This document shows positions 35,110 to 43,735 of a stretch of 64,000 bases of DNA, in pieces (position 1 is the stretch's first letter; every line of letters begins with the position of its first letter). Source of the stretch: CAIWHR01 sp963836265 (GTDB lineage Bacteria; Pseudomonadota; Gammaproteobacteria; Burkholderiales; Casimicrobiaceae); assembly GCA_963836265.1 (NCBI GenBank), contig CAWIIO010000001.1, forward strand, positions 62,001-126,000, written 5' to 3'. A model generated the notes under the pieces. It was not told the origin of the DNA. It saw only the letters and a list, made by a program, of their open reading frames with translations, and ran no database searches. A program made the position numbers and the translations under genes.

Positions 35110-35373
35110 ATGAAAAACGAAAATCTGCAACGGTCTCGCCGCACCGTACTGCGCGCAGCGATCGTGGCGGGCGCGTCGCTCGCCGCCATCGCTGGCAACA
35201 CCGCGCAGGCGCAGAAGAAGGCCTCCAAGGAAGCCATGAAATACCAGGACAAGCCGAATGGAGACAAGCAGTGCAGCAATTGTCTCCATTTCCAGCCTCC
35301 CGCCGGCTGCGCGGTCCTCGAGGGGACGGTGGCGCCGCAGGGCTACTGCATTGCGTGGGCGAAGAAGACCTGA
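35110..35373 (+). CDS. high-potential iron-sulfur protein (HiPIP)
   Basis: 87 residues: a twin-arginine signal (SRRTVLRAAIVAGASLAAIA) and a small domain with the HiPIP four-cysteine pattern C55, C58, C67 and C80 (CSNCLHF, CAVLEG, GYCIAW), which holds a [4Fe-4S] cluster. HiPIPs are periplasmic electron carriers to terminal oxidases or reaction centres. I chose ATG at 35110 because GGAGG lies seven bases before it; the ATG at 35104 is too close. No redox partner genes are adjacent. Confidence 0.87.
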   Translation: MKNENLQRSRRTVLRAAIVAGASLAAIAGNTAQAQKKASKEAMKYQDKPNGDKQCSNCLHFQPPAGCAVLEGTVAPQGYCIAWAKKT

Positions 35374-35480
35374 ACTTTTTCCGAGCGGCCGTTGCGGAAT
35401 CTTTCGCGCGGGGGACGGTCGTAGGCTGAGCGAGAGGCCGCCCCCGGGTGGGGCACTCTTGCCCTCATGGAGGCTACACG

Positions 35481-35918
35481 ATGCGGACACACGAGCAACG
35501 AGCGGGGCGGCGGGGATCACCGCCGACGGGGCGCAATCCACTGTCCGAGGGCGCGTTGCGGCGGCTGCTCCGGCAGCTCGATGCCCGCGAGCGGGAGCTG
35601 CAGGCGAAGATTGCCGATGAGCGCAATCGGGTCCAGAGCGAAGGCCTGTCGCAGCTCGAAAACGAAGTCGGCGACGACGTCGACCGGGCGTTCGTCAAGA
35701 CCCAGGTCGGCCTTGAGCGCGACCTGATCGACCGCTGCGTGAATCAGCTCTCTGAAATCGCCGCCACGCACGACCGCATCGCAAAGGGCGAGGTCGGCGT
35801 CTGCGTCGACTGCGGCGAGCCGATCGACAGTGCCCGGCTCGAGGCCAATCCGGTCGCCAGCCGCTGCACCGACTGTCAGACGCGCCGCGAAAAGGCGGCG
35901 CGGGTAGCTGCGCGCTGA
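35481..35918 (+). CDS. DksA/TraR family zinc-finger protein
   Basis: 145 residues. A coiled-coil region (about 22-100) leads to a C4 zinc finger: C108, C111 (CVDCGEPID) and C129, C132 (CTDCQ). DksA-type proteins enter the RNA polymerase secondary channel and act with ppGpp. The coiled-coil tip does not show the DxxDxA motif of true DksA clearly, so a paralogue of the YbiI/TraR type is more likely. GGAGG lies eight bases before the ATG. Confidence 0.82.
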   Translation: MRTHEQRAGRRGSPPTGRNPLSEGALRRLLRQLDARERELQAKIADERNRVQSEGLSQLENEVGDDVDRAFVKTQVGLERDLIDRCVNQLSEIAATHDRIAKGEVGVCVDCGEPIDSARLEANPVASRCTDCQTRREKAARVAAR

Positions 35919-36238
35919 ATTCCGAAGGTGTGTCGATCGCAGGCGGCGAGGTTGCCCGCCCTTGACCCCTCCGCATCGAGAGGCGATTCGAGTCGCCGGG
36001 CAGCACCAAGATCGATCGAGGCAGCGAAGGCGGTTCCCCGCCATGATGGAAAGAATTACAACGGGCCGGCGCGGCCGCCGTCACTCCCGAATGCCTTCTC
36101 TGCCGGATGGGCCTGCGGCAACCTTCCGGCGCCAGGCGGTCTAATCCGTAGGGGCCGTCATATGGCCGCCGGAACCCGTTGCTATGGATCAGCGGGCGCA
36201 GGCAGCATAAACCGCCGGCTCGGCCCTTGAAAATCGCT
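35919..36238. other. non-coding gap before ftsH-like gene
   Basis: These 320 bp contain no convincing gene on either strand. A GCCGTCATATGGCCGCCGG-like partial palindrome (near 36156-36175) may be part of a regulatory site for the downstream gene. No clear -35/-10 pair is seen. Confidence 0.4.
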
Positions 36239-38095
36239 ATGAACAGCACCGCAAAGCTCAATTTCTGGTACGTGGCGATTGCGGTCATCGCGATCGTGCT
36301 GACGCAGCAGTTCTTCCGGCAGGCGACCACGACCGAAGAGATTTCCTACAGCGACTTCGAGCGCCAGGTCGCGCAGAAGACGATCGCCAAGGTCACCGTC
36401 ACCGACCGCCACATTCTGGGCACGTACAAAACGCCGCACGACGGCAAGACGCAGTTCGTGACGACTCGGGTCGATCTCCCACTTGCCCGGCAACTGCGGG
36501 ACTCGGGCATCGAACTGACGGGCGGCGAGGAATCGAATCTGCTGACCAATCTGCTGTCATGGTTCGTCCCGGCGCTCGTCTTTTTCGGCATCTGGTTCTT
36601 CCTTTACCGCCGCTTCGCCGAGCGCATGGGGATGGGCGCCGGAGGGCTCATGAACATCGGCAAGAGCCGCGCCAAGATCTACGTCGAGAAGAACACCAAG
36701 GTGACCTTCGAGGACGTCGCCGGCGCGGCCGAGGCGAAGCAGGAGCTGCGCGAGGTGATCGACTTCCTCAAGAGTCCGCAGGACTACGGGCGCCTCGGCG
36801 CGCACATCCCCAAGGGAATCCTGCTGGTGGGACCTCCGGGAACGGGCAAGACGCTCCTTTCCCGCGCGGTGGCCGGCGAGGCCGGAGTCCCGTTCTTCTC
36901 GATCAGCGGGTCGCAATTCATCGAGATGTTCGTCGGCGTCGGTGCGGCGCGGGTCCGCGATCTCTTTGCCGAGGCGCTGAAGCAGGCACCGGCGATCATC
37001 TTCATCGACGAGCTGGATTCGCTCGGCCGCGCCCGCAGCACGATGGGTGGGATGGCCGTCAACGACGAACGCGAGCAGACGCTGAACCAGCTGCTGGCCG
37101 AGCTCGACGGCTTCGATCCGCGTGAAGGCGTCGTGCTGCTGGCCGCGACGAACCGCCCGGAGATCCTCGACCCTGCCCTTCTGCGCGCCGGCCGCTTCGA
37201 CCGGCAGATTCTCGTCGACCGGCCCGACAAGCGCGATCGCATCGAGATCATCAGGGTGCACACGCGCAAGCTGCGGCTCGCGGAGGACGTCGACGCCGAA
37301 AAAGTCGCCGCGCTCACGCCGGGCTTCACCGGCGCCGACCTCGCCAACCTGGCGAACGAAGCGGCCCTGCTCGCCACGCGCCGCAAGGCGCAGGCCGTCG
37401 CACTCACCGACTTCAACGAGGCAATCGAACGGATCGTCGCCGGGCTCGAGAAGAAGCACCGGCTGCTGATCCCGCGCGAGCGCGAGATCGTCGCCCACCA
37501 CGAGATGGGGCACGCGCTGGTCGCGCTGAGCCTCCCGGGCACCGAGACGTTGCACAAGGTGTCCATCATCCCGCGGGGCATCGGCGCGCTCGGGTACACC
37601 ATCCAGCGGCCGACCGACGACCGATTCCTCATGACCAAGGGCGAGCTCGAGGACAAGGTCGCCGTGCTGCTGGGCGGGCGCGCCGCCGAAAAGCTCGTTT
37701 TCGAGCGCTTTTCGACCGGAGCCGCCGACGATCTCGCGAAGGCGACCGACATCGCCCGCAGCATGGTCGCGCGGTTCGGGATGGACGACGAGCTCGGCGG
37801 CGTGAGCTACGAGAGCGACCGCTCGGCCTTCCTCGGACCGGTCGAGGGGCAAACCTATTTCGAACGGAAGTACAGCGAGGCAACCGCGCAACGCATCGAT
37901 GCCGCCCTGAAGCGCGTCATCGATCGGGCGTTTGCGCGCGCGCTTGCCATCTTGCGGGCGAATCGGGCGGTGCTGAACGACGGCGCTCGGCGGCTGCTCG
38001 AGGCCGAGACGCTCGAAGAGGATGCGTTGCGAGACCTCGCAAACAAGCTCGCACCGCAGCTGCCCGCAGCGCTCCCGGTGCGCGAGCCCGCCTGA
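36239..38095 (+). CDS. ftsH: FtsH-type ATP-dependent membrane zinc metalloprotease (paralogue)
   Basis: 618-residue AAA+ protease anchored by two transmembrane helices (about 9-25 and 107-123). Walker A is GPPGTGKT at 198-205, Walker B IIFIDE at 253-258, and the SRH block LDPALLRAGRFDRQ follows. The zinc site is HEMGH at 421-425, where most FtsH proteins have HEAGH. It stands alone rather than beside ftsJ (rlmE), the usual partner of the housekeeping copy, so it may be a second FtsH with a specialised role. ATG at 36239 starts directly before the first membrane helix. Confidence 0.88.
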   Translation: MNSTAKLNFWYVAIAVIAIVLTQQFFRQATTTEEISYSDFERQVAQKTIAKVTVTDRHILGTYKTPHDGKTQFVTTRVDLPLARQLRDSGIELTGGEESNLLTNLLSWFVPALVFFGIWFFLYRRFAERMGMGAGGLMNIGKSRAKIYVEKNTKVTFEDVAGAAEAKQELREVIDFLKSPQDYGRLGAHIPKGILLVGPPGTGKTLLSRAVAGEAGVPFFSISGSQFIEMFVGVGAARVRDLFAEALKQAPAIIFIDELDSLGRARSTMGGMAVNDEREQTLNQLLAELDGFDPREGVVLLAATNRPEILDPALLRAGRFDRQILVDRPDKRDRIEIIRVHTRKLRLAEDVDAEKVAALTPGFTGADLANLANEAALLATRRKAQAVALTDFNEAIERIVAGLEKKHRLLIPREREIVAHHEMGHALVALSLPGTETLHKVSIIPRGIGALGYTIQRPTDDRFLMTKGELEDKVAVLLGGRAAEKLVFERFSTGAADDLAKATDIARSMVARFGMDDELGGVSYESDRSAFLGPVEGQTYFERKYSEATAQRIDAALKRVIDRAFARALAILRANRAVLNDGARRLLEAETLEEDALRDLANKLAPQLPAALPVREPA

Positions 38096-38099
38096 GCCC

Positions 38100-38723
38100 T
38101 CACGCGATATCGCGCGCAAACAGACGTCTGATGCCTTCGCCGTCCATCCGTTGCCGGGCGGCGGCGAGCGAGCCGTTCGTGTCGATCGCGCGGCAGGCAT
38201 CCTCGATCACCGTCGCGTCGAAGGAGAGCTTGCGCGCGTCGAGCGCGGTCCATGCCACGCAGAAGTCGGTCGCCAGCCCGCAGACATAGACCTGGTCGAT
38301 CGCCCGCTCCCGCAGATAACCGCCGAGGCCGGTCGTGGTCTTGCCGTCGGCCTCGACGAACGCGGAATAGCTGTCGACGTTGCGGTGCCAGCCCTTGCGG
38401 AGGACCAGCTGGGCGTGGTCGATCGAGAGATCGCGATGGAGACGCGCTCCGTCGCTTCCCTGCACACAATGATCGGGCCACAGGATCTGCTCGCCGTACG
38501 GCAGCGTAACGGTATCGAACGGCTTCCTGCCGGGATGGGATGACGCGAACGAATGGTGGCCGACGGGATGCCAATCCTGTGTCAGGACGACATTCGCGAA
38601 GCGCCGCGCCAGGGCATTGATGATCGGCACGACCTCGTCGCCGCGCGGAACCGCCAGGCTGCCTCCCGGGACGAAGGAGTTCTGGACGTCGACGACGATC
38701 AGCACCGAGGACGCGTCACGCAT
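38100..38723 (-). CDS. pncA: nicotinamidase
   Basis: Cysteine hydrolase converting nicotinamide to nicotinate for NAD salvage. The 207-residue product has the catalytic triad D12 (VVDVQNSF), K110 (LRKGWH) and C155 (ATDFCVAW), and the metal-binding D50 and H52 (QDWHPVGHHSF). ATG at 38723 fits the family; a GTG at 38747 is an alternative. It is convergent with the ftsH-like gene, only a few bases apart. Confidence 0.92.
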   Translation of the reverse strand: MRDASSVLIVVDVQNSFVPGGSLAVPRGDEVVPIINALARRFANVVLTQDWHPVGHHSFASSHPGRKPFDTVTLPYGEQILWPDHCVQGSDGARLHRDLSIDHAQLVLRKGWHRNVDSYSAFVEADGKTTTGLGGYLRERAIDQVYVCGLATDFCVAWTALDARKLSFDATVIEDACRAIDTNGSLAAARQRMDGEGIRRLFARDIA

Positions 38724-38838
38724 GACCTTCGGCGGTCCTGCCGTCACGACCGATTGGCGGCGCCGCGAAGCGAGGGGCGAAGCGGCGAGGGACGGGACGC
38801 GCCTCCAGATTCGCCGCGGTGAGCCATCGCGATCTTCC

Positions 38839-40206
38839 TCAGGCGACGTACACGGTCTTGATGTTCACGAATTCCTTGATGCCGTAAGCGGCGAGTTCGC
38901 GCCCGTAGCCGCTCTCCTTGATGCCACCGAACGGCAGCCGCGGGTCCGACTTCACCGGCTCGTTGACGAAGACGCACCCGGCCTCGATCAATTCCGCGGC
39001 GATGCGTTCGCCGCGCTCGCGATCGCGGGTGATGACCGCGCCCCCAAGCCCGAACGACGAATCGTTGGCGACCGCGATCGCCTCGTCCTCGCTGCGTACG
39101 GGGATGATCGCGGCCACCGGACCGAACAGCTCTTCGTCATACGCGGGCATCCCCTTGCCGACGTCGGTCAGCACGGTCGGCGGATAGTAGGCGCCGGGAC
39201 CTTCGGGAATCGCGCCGCCGAGGAGGCACTTCGCGCCTTTGGCGATGCTTGCCTCGACCTGGGCGTGCAAAGCGTCGCGGAGTTCGTGGCGCGCCTGCGG
39301 TCCGATTTCGGTGGCCGGGGCTAGAGGATCGCCCATCCTGACCGCCGCCATGCGCTCGACGAAGCGCGCCTCGAAATCGCGGCGAATCGGGTCGACGACG
39401 ACGAACCGCTTGGCTGCGATGCAGCTCTGCCCCGAATTGACGAGCCGTCCCTTCGCGCACACGACCGCGGCGCGCTCCGGATCGGCATCGGCGAGCACCA
39501 GATAAGGATCGCTGCCGCCAAGCTCGAGTACGGTCTTCTTGAGGAGCTCGCCCGCCCTGCGCGCGACGGCGCGTCCCGCCGGACCGCTGCCGGTCAGCGT
39601 GACGGCGCGGACCTGCGGGTGCCCGACCACCGCGTCGACCTCGCCACTCTTGATCAGCAGCGTGCGCAACAGATTCTCGGGAAAGCCGGCGCGCCGAAAG
39701 ATGCCTTCGATCGCAAGCGCGCATCCGGGCACGTTCGACGCATGTTTGAGCACGGCAGCATTGCCCGCCATCAGGCCCGGCGCCGCGAAACGGAAGACCT
39801 GCCAGAATGGAAAGTTCCACGGCATGACGGCCAGCACGACACCGAGCGGATTGAAGGTGACGAAGCTGCTGTGCGCATCGGTGGCGACCGGCTCACGGGC
39901 CAGGAACCGCTCGGCCTGCTCGGCGTAGAATTCGCACGCGAGCGCGCATTTCTGGGCTTCGGCGATGCCGTCGCGCACCGGCTTGCCCATCTCGCGGGCC
40001 ATCAGCTGTGCGAATTCGGTCGCTTCGTCGCGAAGAAGCGCCGCGGCTTTGCGCATCGGCGCGGCACGCGCGGCGAAGCTTTCGCGGCGCCAGCCGAGGT
40101 AGGCTCGATGGACATCGCCAACGATGCGGCCCACGGCGGCCGGCGTCATCTCGTCGTGTGTCGAGATGACTTCGCCGGTGGCGGGGTTGATCGCTTCGAT
40201 CGTCAT
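38839..40206 (-). CDS. NAD(P)-dependent succinate-semialdehyde dehydrogenase-type aldehyde dehydrogenase
   Basis: 455-residue aldehyde dehydrogenase close to the SSADH Sad/GabD2 branch. N131 (MPWNFPFW), general base E228 (LELGGSDP) and nucleophile C262 (NSGQSCIAAKR) are present. These enzymes oxidise succinate semialdehyde or similar short aldehydes. It is divergent from the aminotransferase gene at 40510, so its substrate may be the aldehyde that enzyme forms. The ATG at 40206 (MTIEAINPATG) is the usual start. Confidence 0.87.
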   Translation of the reverse strand: MTIEAINPATGEVISTHDEMTPAAVGRIVGDVHRAYLGWRRESFAARAAPMRKAAALLRDEATEFAQLMAREMGKPVRDGIAEAQKCALACEFYAEQAERFLAREPVATDAHSSFVTFNPLGVVLAVMPWNFPFWQVFRFAAPGLMAGNAAVLKHASNVPGCALAIEGIFRRAGFPENLLRTLLIKSGEVDAVVGHPQVRAVTLTGSGPAGRAVARRAGELLKKTVLELGGSDPYLVLADADPERAAVVCAKGRLVNSGQSCIAAKRFVVVDPIRRDFEARFVERMAAVRMGDPLAPATEIGPQARHELRDALHAQVEASIAKGAKCLLGGAIPEGPGAYYPPTVLTDVGKGMPAYDEELFGPVAAIIPVRSEDEAIAVANDSSFGLGGAVITRDRERGERIAAELIEAGCVFVNEPVKSDPRLPFGGIKESGYGRELAAYGIKEFVNIKTVYVA

Positions 40207-40509
40207 CGATGGACCTCGATCGGCCTGGGGGCGGCACCTTCGCTGCCGGCCGTCCTTCGCCGGCTTCGCCCCGCCGCCGCGACTCGGGCCGTCGAGATGA
40301 GGATACACGACGAGCCCCGATCAAGAGGGTCGACGCCTGCGAAAACGGGAGTCCGGCGCCGATCCAGCCGAGCCCGCATTTGCGACCCCAACCGCGAGCC
40401 GAAGTTCCGACCGTCTTCGCGAGGGGCCGGCTCCGCGCGCGCCCTCGCTTCGAAGCACTTGTACTGTTTCACATTGCTCGGTAACGTTCGTCATCGCCGC
40501 GAGACCCGG
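40207..40509. promoter_or_regulatory. divergent promoter region of the catabolic cluster
   Basis: A 303-bp intergenic region between the aldehyde dehydrogenase and aminotransferase genes. Toward the aminotransferase a possible promoter reads TTGTAC (40459-40464), 17-bp spacer, TAACGT (40482-40487). No gene, operator palindrome or regulator gene is evident. Confidence 0.35.
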
Positions 40510-41859
40510 ATGACCCATATTCTCCACCGCCAGTTGCGCGGTACACTGCCGACGGCCGTCAGCGGCCACGGTATCGTCATCGTCGATGCCAATGGCAACG
40601 AATATCTCGACGCGTCCGGCGGCGCGGCGGTGTCCTGCCTCGGTCATGGCCACCCCGACGTCGTCGCCGCCATGCACGCGCAGATCGATCGCCTAGCGTA
40701 CGCGCACACGAGCTTCTTCACCACGGAAGTCGCCGAGGCACTCGCCGATCACCTGATTGCGCATGCGCCGGCCGGGATGTCGCACGTCTATCTCGTTTCA
40801 GGCGGCTCGGAAGCGATCGAGGCGTCGCTGAAGCTCGCGCGCCAATACTTCGTCGAGATCGGCGAGCCCGAGCGGCGGCATTTCATCGCCCGGCGTCAGA
40901 GCTACCACGGCAACACGCTGGGCGCGCTTGCGGTCGGCGGCAACGAATGGCGGCGGCGCCAGTTCGCGCCGCTGCTGATCGAGGTGACGCACGTGTCGCC
41001 GTGCTACGAATACCGCGACCGGCGTGCCGCAGAATCGGCCGAGTCCTACGGCGAGCGGCTCGCGCAGGAGCTGGAGGCCGCAATCGATGAACTCGGCCCG
41101 CGCAACGTCATCGGCTTCGTCGCGGAGCCCGTCGTGGGCGCGACGCTCGGGGCCGCGCCGCCGGTCCCCGGCTACTTTCCCCGCATCCGGGAGATCTGTG
41201 ATCGCCACTGCATTTTGCTGATCGCCGACGAGGTGATGTGCGGGATGGGTCGCACGGGCACGCTTTACGCCGTCGAGCAGGAGGGCATCGCGCCCGACCT
41301 CGTCGCGATCGCCAAAGGGCTGGGCGGCGGCTACCAGGCCATCGGTGGCGTGCTGGTCCAGCAGCGGATCGTCGAGGCGCTCGAGCGCGGAAGTGGCTTT
41401 TTCCAGCACGGCCATACCTATATCGGGCATCCGGTCGCGTGCGCCGCGGCGCTCGCAGTGCAGCAGGTGATCGAGCGCGACGGCCTGCTCGACGCGGTGA
41501 AGACGCTGGGCGCGCAGCTCTCCACCCGGCTGCAGGCGACTTTCGGCGCTCATCCGCACGTCGGCGACGTTCGGGGCCGGGGCCTGTTCATGGCGATCGA
41601 GCTGGTCGAAGACCGGCCGTCGAAGCGGCCGTTCGACCCGGCGCTGCGCCTGCATGCGCGCATCAAGGCCGAAGCGATGGCGCGCGGCCTGATGGTCTAC
41701 CCGATGGGCGGCACCATCGACGGCCGCGCGGGTGACCATGTGCTGATCGCCCCGCCGTTCGTCGCCACCCCCGCCGAGATCGACGAGATCGTCCGCCGCC
41801 TCAGCGCCGCAATCGACGCTTCGCTGGCGGCCGTCACGGCGCAGAAGGCTCGAGCGTGA
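40510..41859 (+). CDS. class III (omega-type) aminotransferase
   Basis: 449-residue PLP enzyme of aminotransferase class III. Residues of the fold include the SGGSEAIEASLKLARQY block, ADEVMCGMGRTG and the PLP lysine K269 in AIAKGLGGGYQ. Class III enzymes move amino groups from omega-amines, beta-amino acids or diamines to pyruvate or 2-oxoglutarate. The gene opens an operon with the keto-acid cleavage enzyme (GTGA overlap) and TRAP transporter, which suggests that the imported substrate is an amine or amino acid. Exact substrate unknown. Confidence 0.88.
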   Translation: MTHILHRQLRGTLPTAVSGHGIVIVDANGNEYLDASGGAAVSCLGHGHPDVVAAMHAQIDRLAYAHTSFFTTEVAEALADHLIAHAPAGMSHVYLVSGGSEAIEASLKLARQYFVEIGEPERRHFIARRQSYHGNTLGALAVGGNEWRRRQFAPLLIEVTHVSPCYEYRDRRAAESAESYGERLAQELEAAIDELGPRNVIGFVAEPVVGATLGAAPPVPGYFPRIREICDRHCILLIADEVMCGMGRTGTLYAVEQEGIAPDLVAIAKGLGGGYQAIGGVLVQQRIVEALERGSGFFQHGHTYIGHPVACAAALAVQQVIERDGLLDAVKTLGAQLSTRLQATFGAHPHVGDVRGRGLFMAIELVEDRPSKRPFDPALRLHARIKAEAMARGLMVYPMGGTIDGRAGDHVLIAPPFVATPAEIDEIVRRLSAAIDASLAAVTAQKARA

Positions 41860-42692
41860 CGGCTGCCGTCGAGGCCCCGGTCGTGATCGCCGTGGCCCCC
41901 AACGGAGCCCGGAGGAGCCGCGCCGATCACCCGCGGGTCCCAATCACCCCCGTGGAACTCGCGGAGTGCGCGGAAGACTGCCTCGCGGCGGGCGCGTCGA
42001 TGCTGCACCTGCACGTGCGCGACGCGGCGGGCCGGCACAGCCTGGAGCCTGCCGACTATCGCGCCGCAATCGCCGCCATTCGCCGCCGCGTGGGCGACGA
42101 CCTCGTGCTCCAGCTCACCACCGAGTCCGGGGGCCGCTATGGCGCCGTCGAGCAAATGGGCTGCGCCGACGCGCTTGCGCCCGAGGCCCTGTCGATCGCG
42201 ATCCGGGAGCTTTTCGCCGACGCAGCGCTCGCGGGCAAGGCAGCTGCCTTTCTGGCCCGTCTGGCTGCCCGTGATGCGCTGGTCCAATACATCGTTTATT
42301 CTCCCGACGATGTGGGTCGCTGCGTGCGCCTCCATGCCGAGGGCGTGATTCCGCAGCGCGTGCCGCAGGTTCTGCTGGTCCTCGGCTCGTATGTCGAAGG
42401 CCGTGCCGGGTACGCGGCCGACCTGCTGCCGATGCTCGCCGCGTTGCCCGCGGGCTGGCGGTGGTCCGTTTGCGCGTTCGGGGCGGCCGAGTTGCGGTGC
42501 GTGACCGCTGCGGCGCTGCTGGGAGGGCAGGTCCGGGTCGGATTCGAGAACAACCTGCAATTGCCATCGGGCGCGATCGCAGCCGACAATGCGGAACTCG
42601 TCCGGTCGGTCCGGGACGCATTGGCCGGCCTCGGTCTGCGAAGCGCTACCTGTGCCGAGACACGCCGCTTCTTTCGCGACCCTCGCGACTGA
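41856..42692 (+). CDS. beta-keto acid cleavage enzyme (BKACE, DUF849)
   Basis: 278-residue TIM-barrel enzyme of the BKACE family, which condenses a beta-keto acid with acetyl-CoA and splits it into acetoacetate and a CoA ester; the type member is 3-keto-5-aminohexanoate cleavage enzyme. The metal-binding HLHVRD motif is at 51-56, and the late RVGFENNLQLPSG block matches the family. GTG start at 41856 overlaps the aminotransferase stop, so the two are coupled. Together they could convert a beta-amino acid to a beta-keto acid and cleave it. Confidence 0.85.
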   Translation: MTAAVEAPVVIAVAPNGARRSRADHPRVPITPVELAECAEDCLAAGASMLHLHVRDAAGRHSLEPADYRAAIAAIRRRVGDDLVLQLTTESGGRYGAVEQMGCADALAPEALSIAIRELFADAALAGKAAAFLARLAARDALVQYIVYSPDDVGRCVRLHAEGVIPQRVPQVLLVLGSYVEGRAGYAADLLPMLAALPAGWRWSVCAFGAAELRCVTAAALLGGQVRVGFENNLQLPSGAIAADNAELVRSVRDALAGLGLRSATCAETRRFFRDPRD

Positions 42693-42729
42693 CGCGACAG
42701 CGTCGCTTCAACTAAGGAGGAAAACCACC

Positions 42730-43728
42730 ATGACTGGAACCACGACGCAATCCCGCAGTTTCCGCACCCTCGCAGCCACCGCGGCAGGCATCGCCCTCGC
42801 CTGTGCCCTCGCCCTCCCCCTACCCGCAGGCGCGCAGCAGAAGTTCGTCACCATCGGTACCGGCGGCGTCACGGGCGTCTACTACGCGGTCGGCGGCGCC
42901 ATCTGCCGGCTGGTGAACAAGGACCGTGCCAAGACGGGCATCCGCTGCTCGGTCGAGTCGACCGGCGGCTCCGTGTACAACGTCAACGCGATCAAGGCCG
43001 GGGAGCTCGACTTCGGCATGGCGCAGTCCGACGTGCAGTACCAGGACTACAACGGCACCGGCTCGTTCAAGGAGCCGGACAAGGATCTGCGTGCCGTGTT
43101 CTCCGTGCATCCCGAGCCGTTCACGCTGGTCGCCCGCAAGGAAGCCAACGTCCATCAATTCAGCGACCTCAAGGGGAAACGCGTCAACGTCGGCAATCCG
43201 GGCTCGGGCACCCGCGCGGCGATGGACGAGCTGCTGGCGGCGGAACACATGACGATGTCGGACTTCGCGCTCGCTTCCGAGCTCAAGGCCGACGAGCATG
43301 GCCCGGCGCTGTGCGACAACAAGATCGACGCCTTCTTCTATGGGGTGGGCCACCCGTCGGCAAACATCCAGGATCCGACTACGACGTGCGGCGCGAAGCT
43401 CGTGCCGCTGGATGATCCCGCCGTCGACGAGCTGGTGAAGAAGCACTCCTACTACGCGAAGGTGACGATTCCCGGGGGCCTCTACGCCAACAACCCGCAG
43501 CCCACGCCGACCTATGGCGTGCTCGCGACCATGGTCACTTCGTCGAAAGTTTCCGCCGACGTCGTCTATACCATCACCAAGGCGGTGTTCGAAAACATCG
43601 AAGAGTTCAAGAAGCTGCACCCCGCGTTCGCGCACCTCGATCCGCAGCACATGATCAAGGACGGCCTGTCCGCGCCGCTGCACGAGGGCGCGGTGCGCTA
43701 CTACAAGGAGAAGGGCTGGATGAAGTGA
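42730..43728 (+). CDS. TAXI-family TRAP transporter solute-binding protein
   Basis: 332-residue periplasmic binding protein of the TAXI type. A signal peptide (residues 10-35, ending LPAGAQQ) is followed by the family start KFVTIGTGGVTGVYYAVGGA and the blocks ELDFGMAQSDVQYQ and GKRVNVGNPGSGTR. An AAGGAGG ribosome-binding site precedes the ATG. It pairs with the fused permease 7 bp downstream and presumably captures the substrate of the upstream enzymes. Confidence 0.92.
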   Translation: MTGTTTQSRSFRTLAATAAGIALACALALPLPAGAQQKFVTIGTGGVTGVYYAVGGAICRLVNKDRAKTGIRCSVESTGGSVYNVNAIKAGELDFGMAQSDVQYQDYNGTGSFKEPDKDLRAVFSVHPEPFTLVARKEANVHQFSDLKGKRVNVGNPGSGTRAAMDELLAAEHMTMSDFALASELKADEHGPALCDNKIDAFFYGVGHPSANIQDPTTTCGAKLVPLDDPAVDELVKKHSYYAKVTIPGGLYANNPQPTPTYGVLATMVTSSKVSADVVYTITKAVFENIEEFKKLHPAFAHLDPQHMIKDGLSAPLHEGAVRYYKEKGWMK

Positions 43729-43735
43729 GTCGGAA

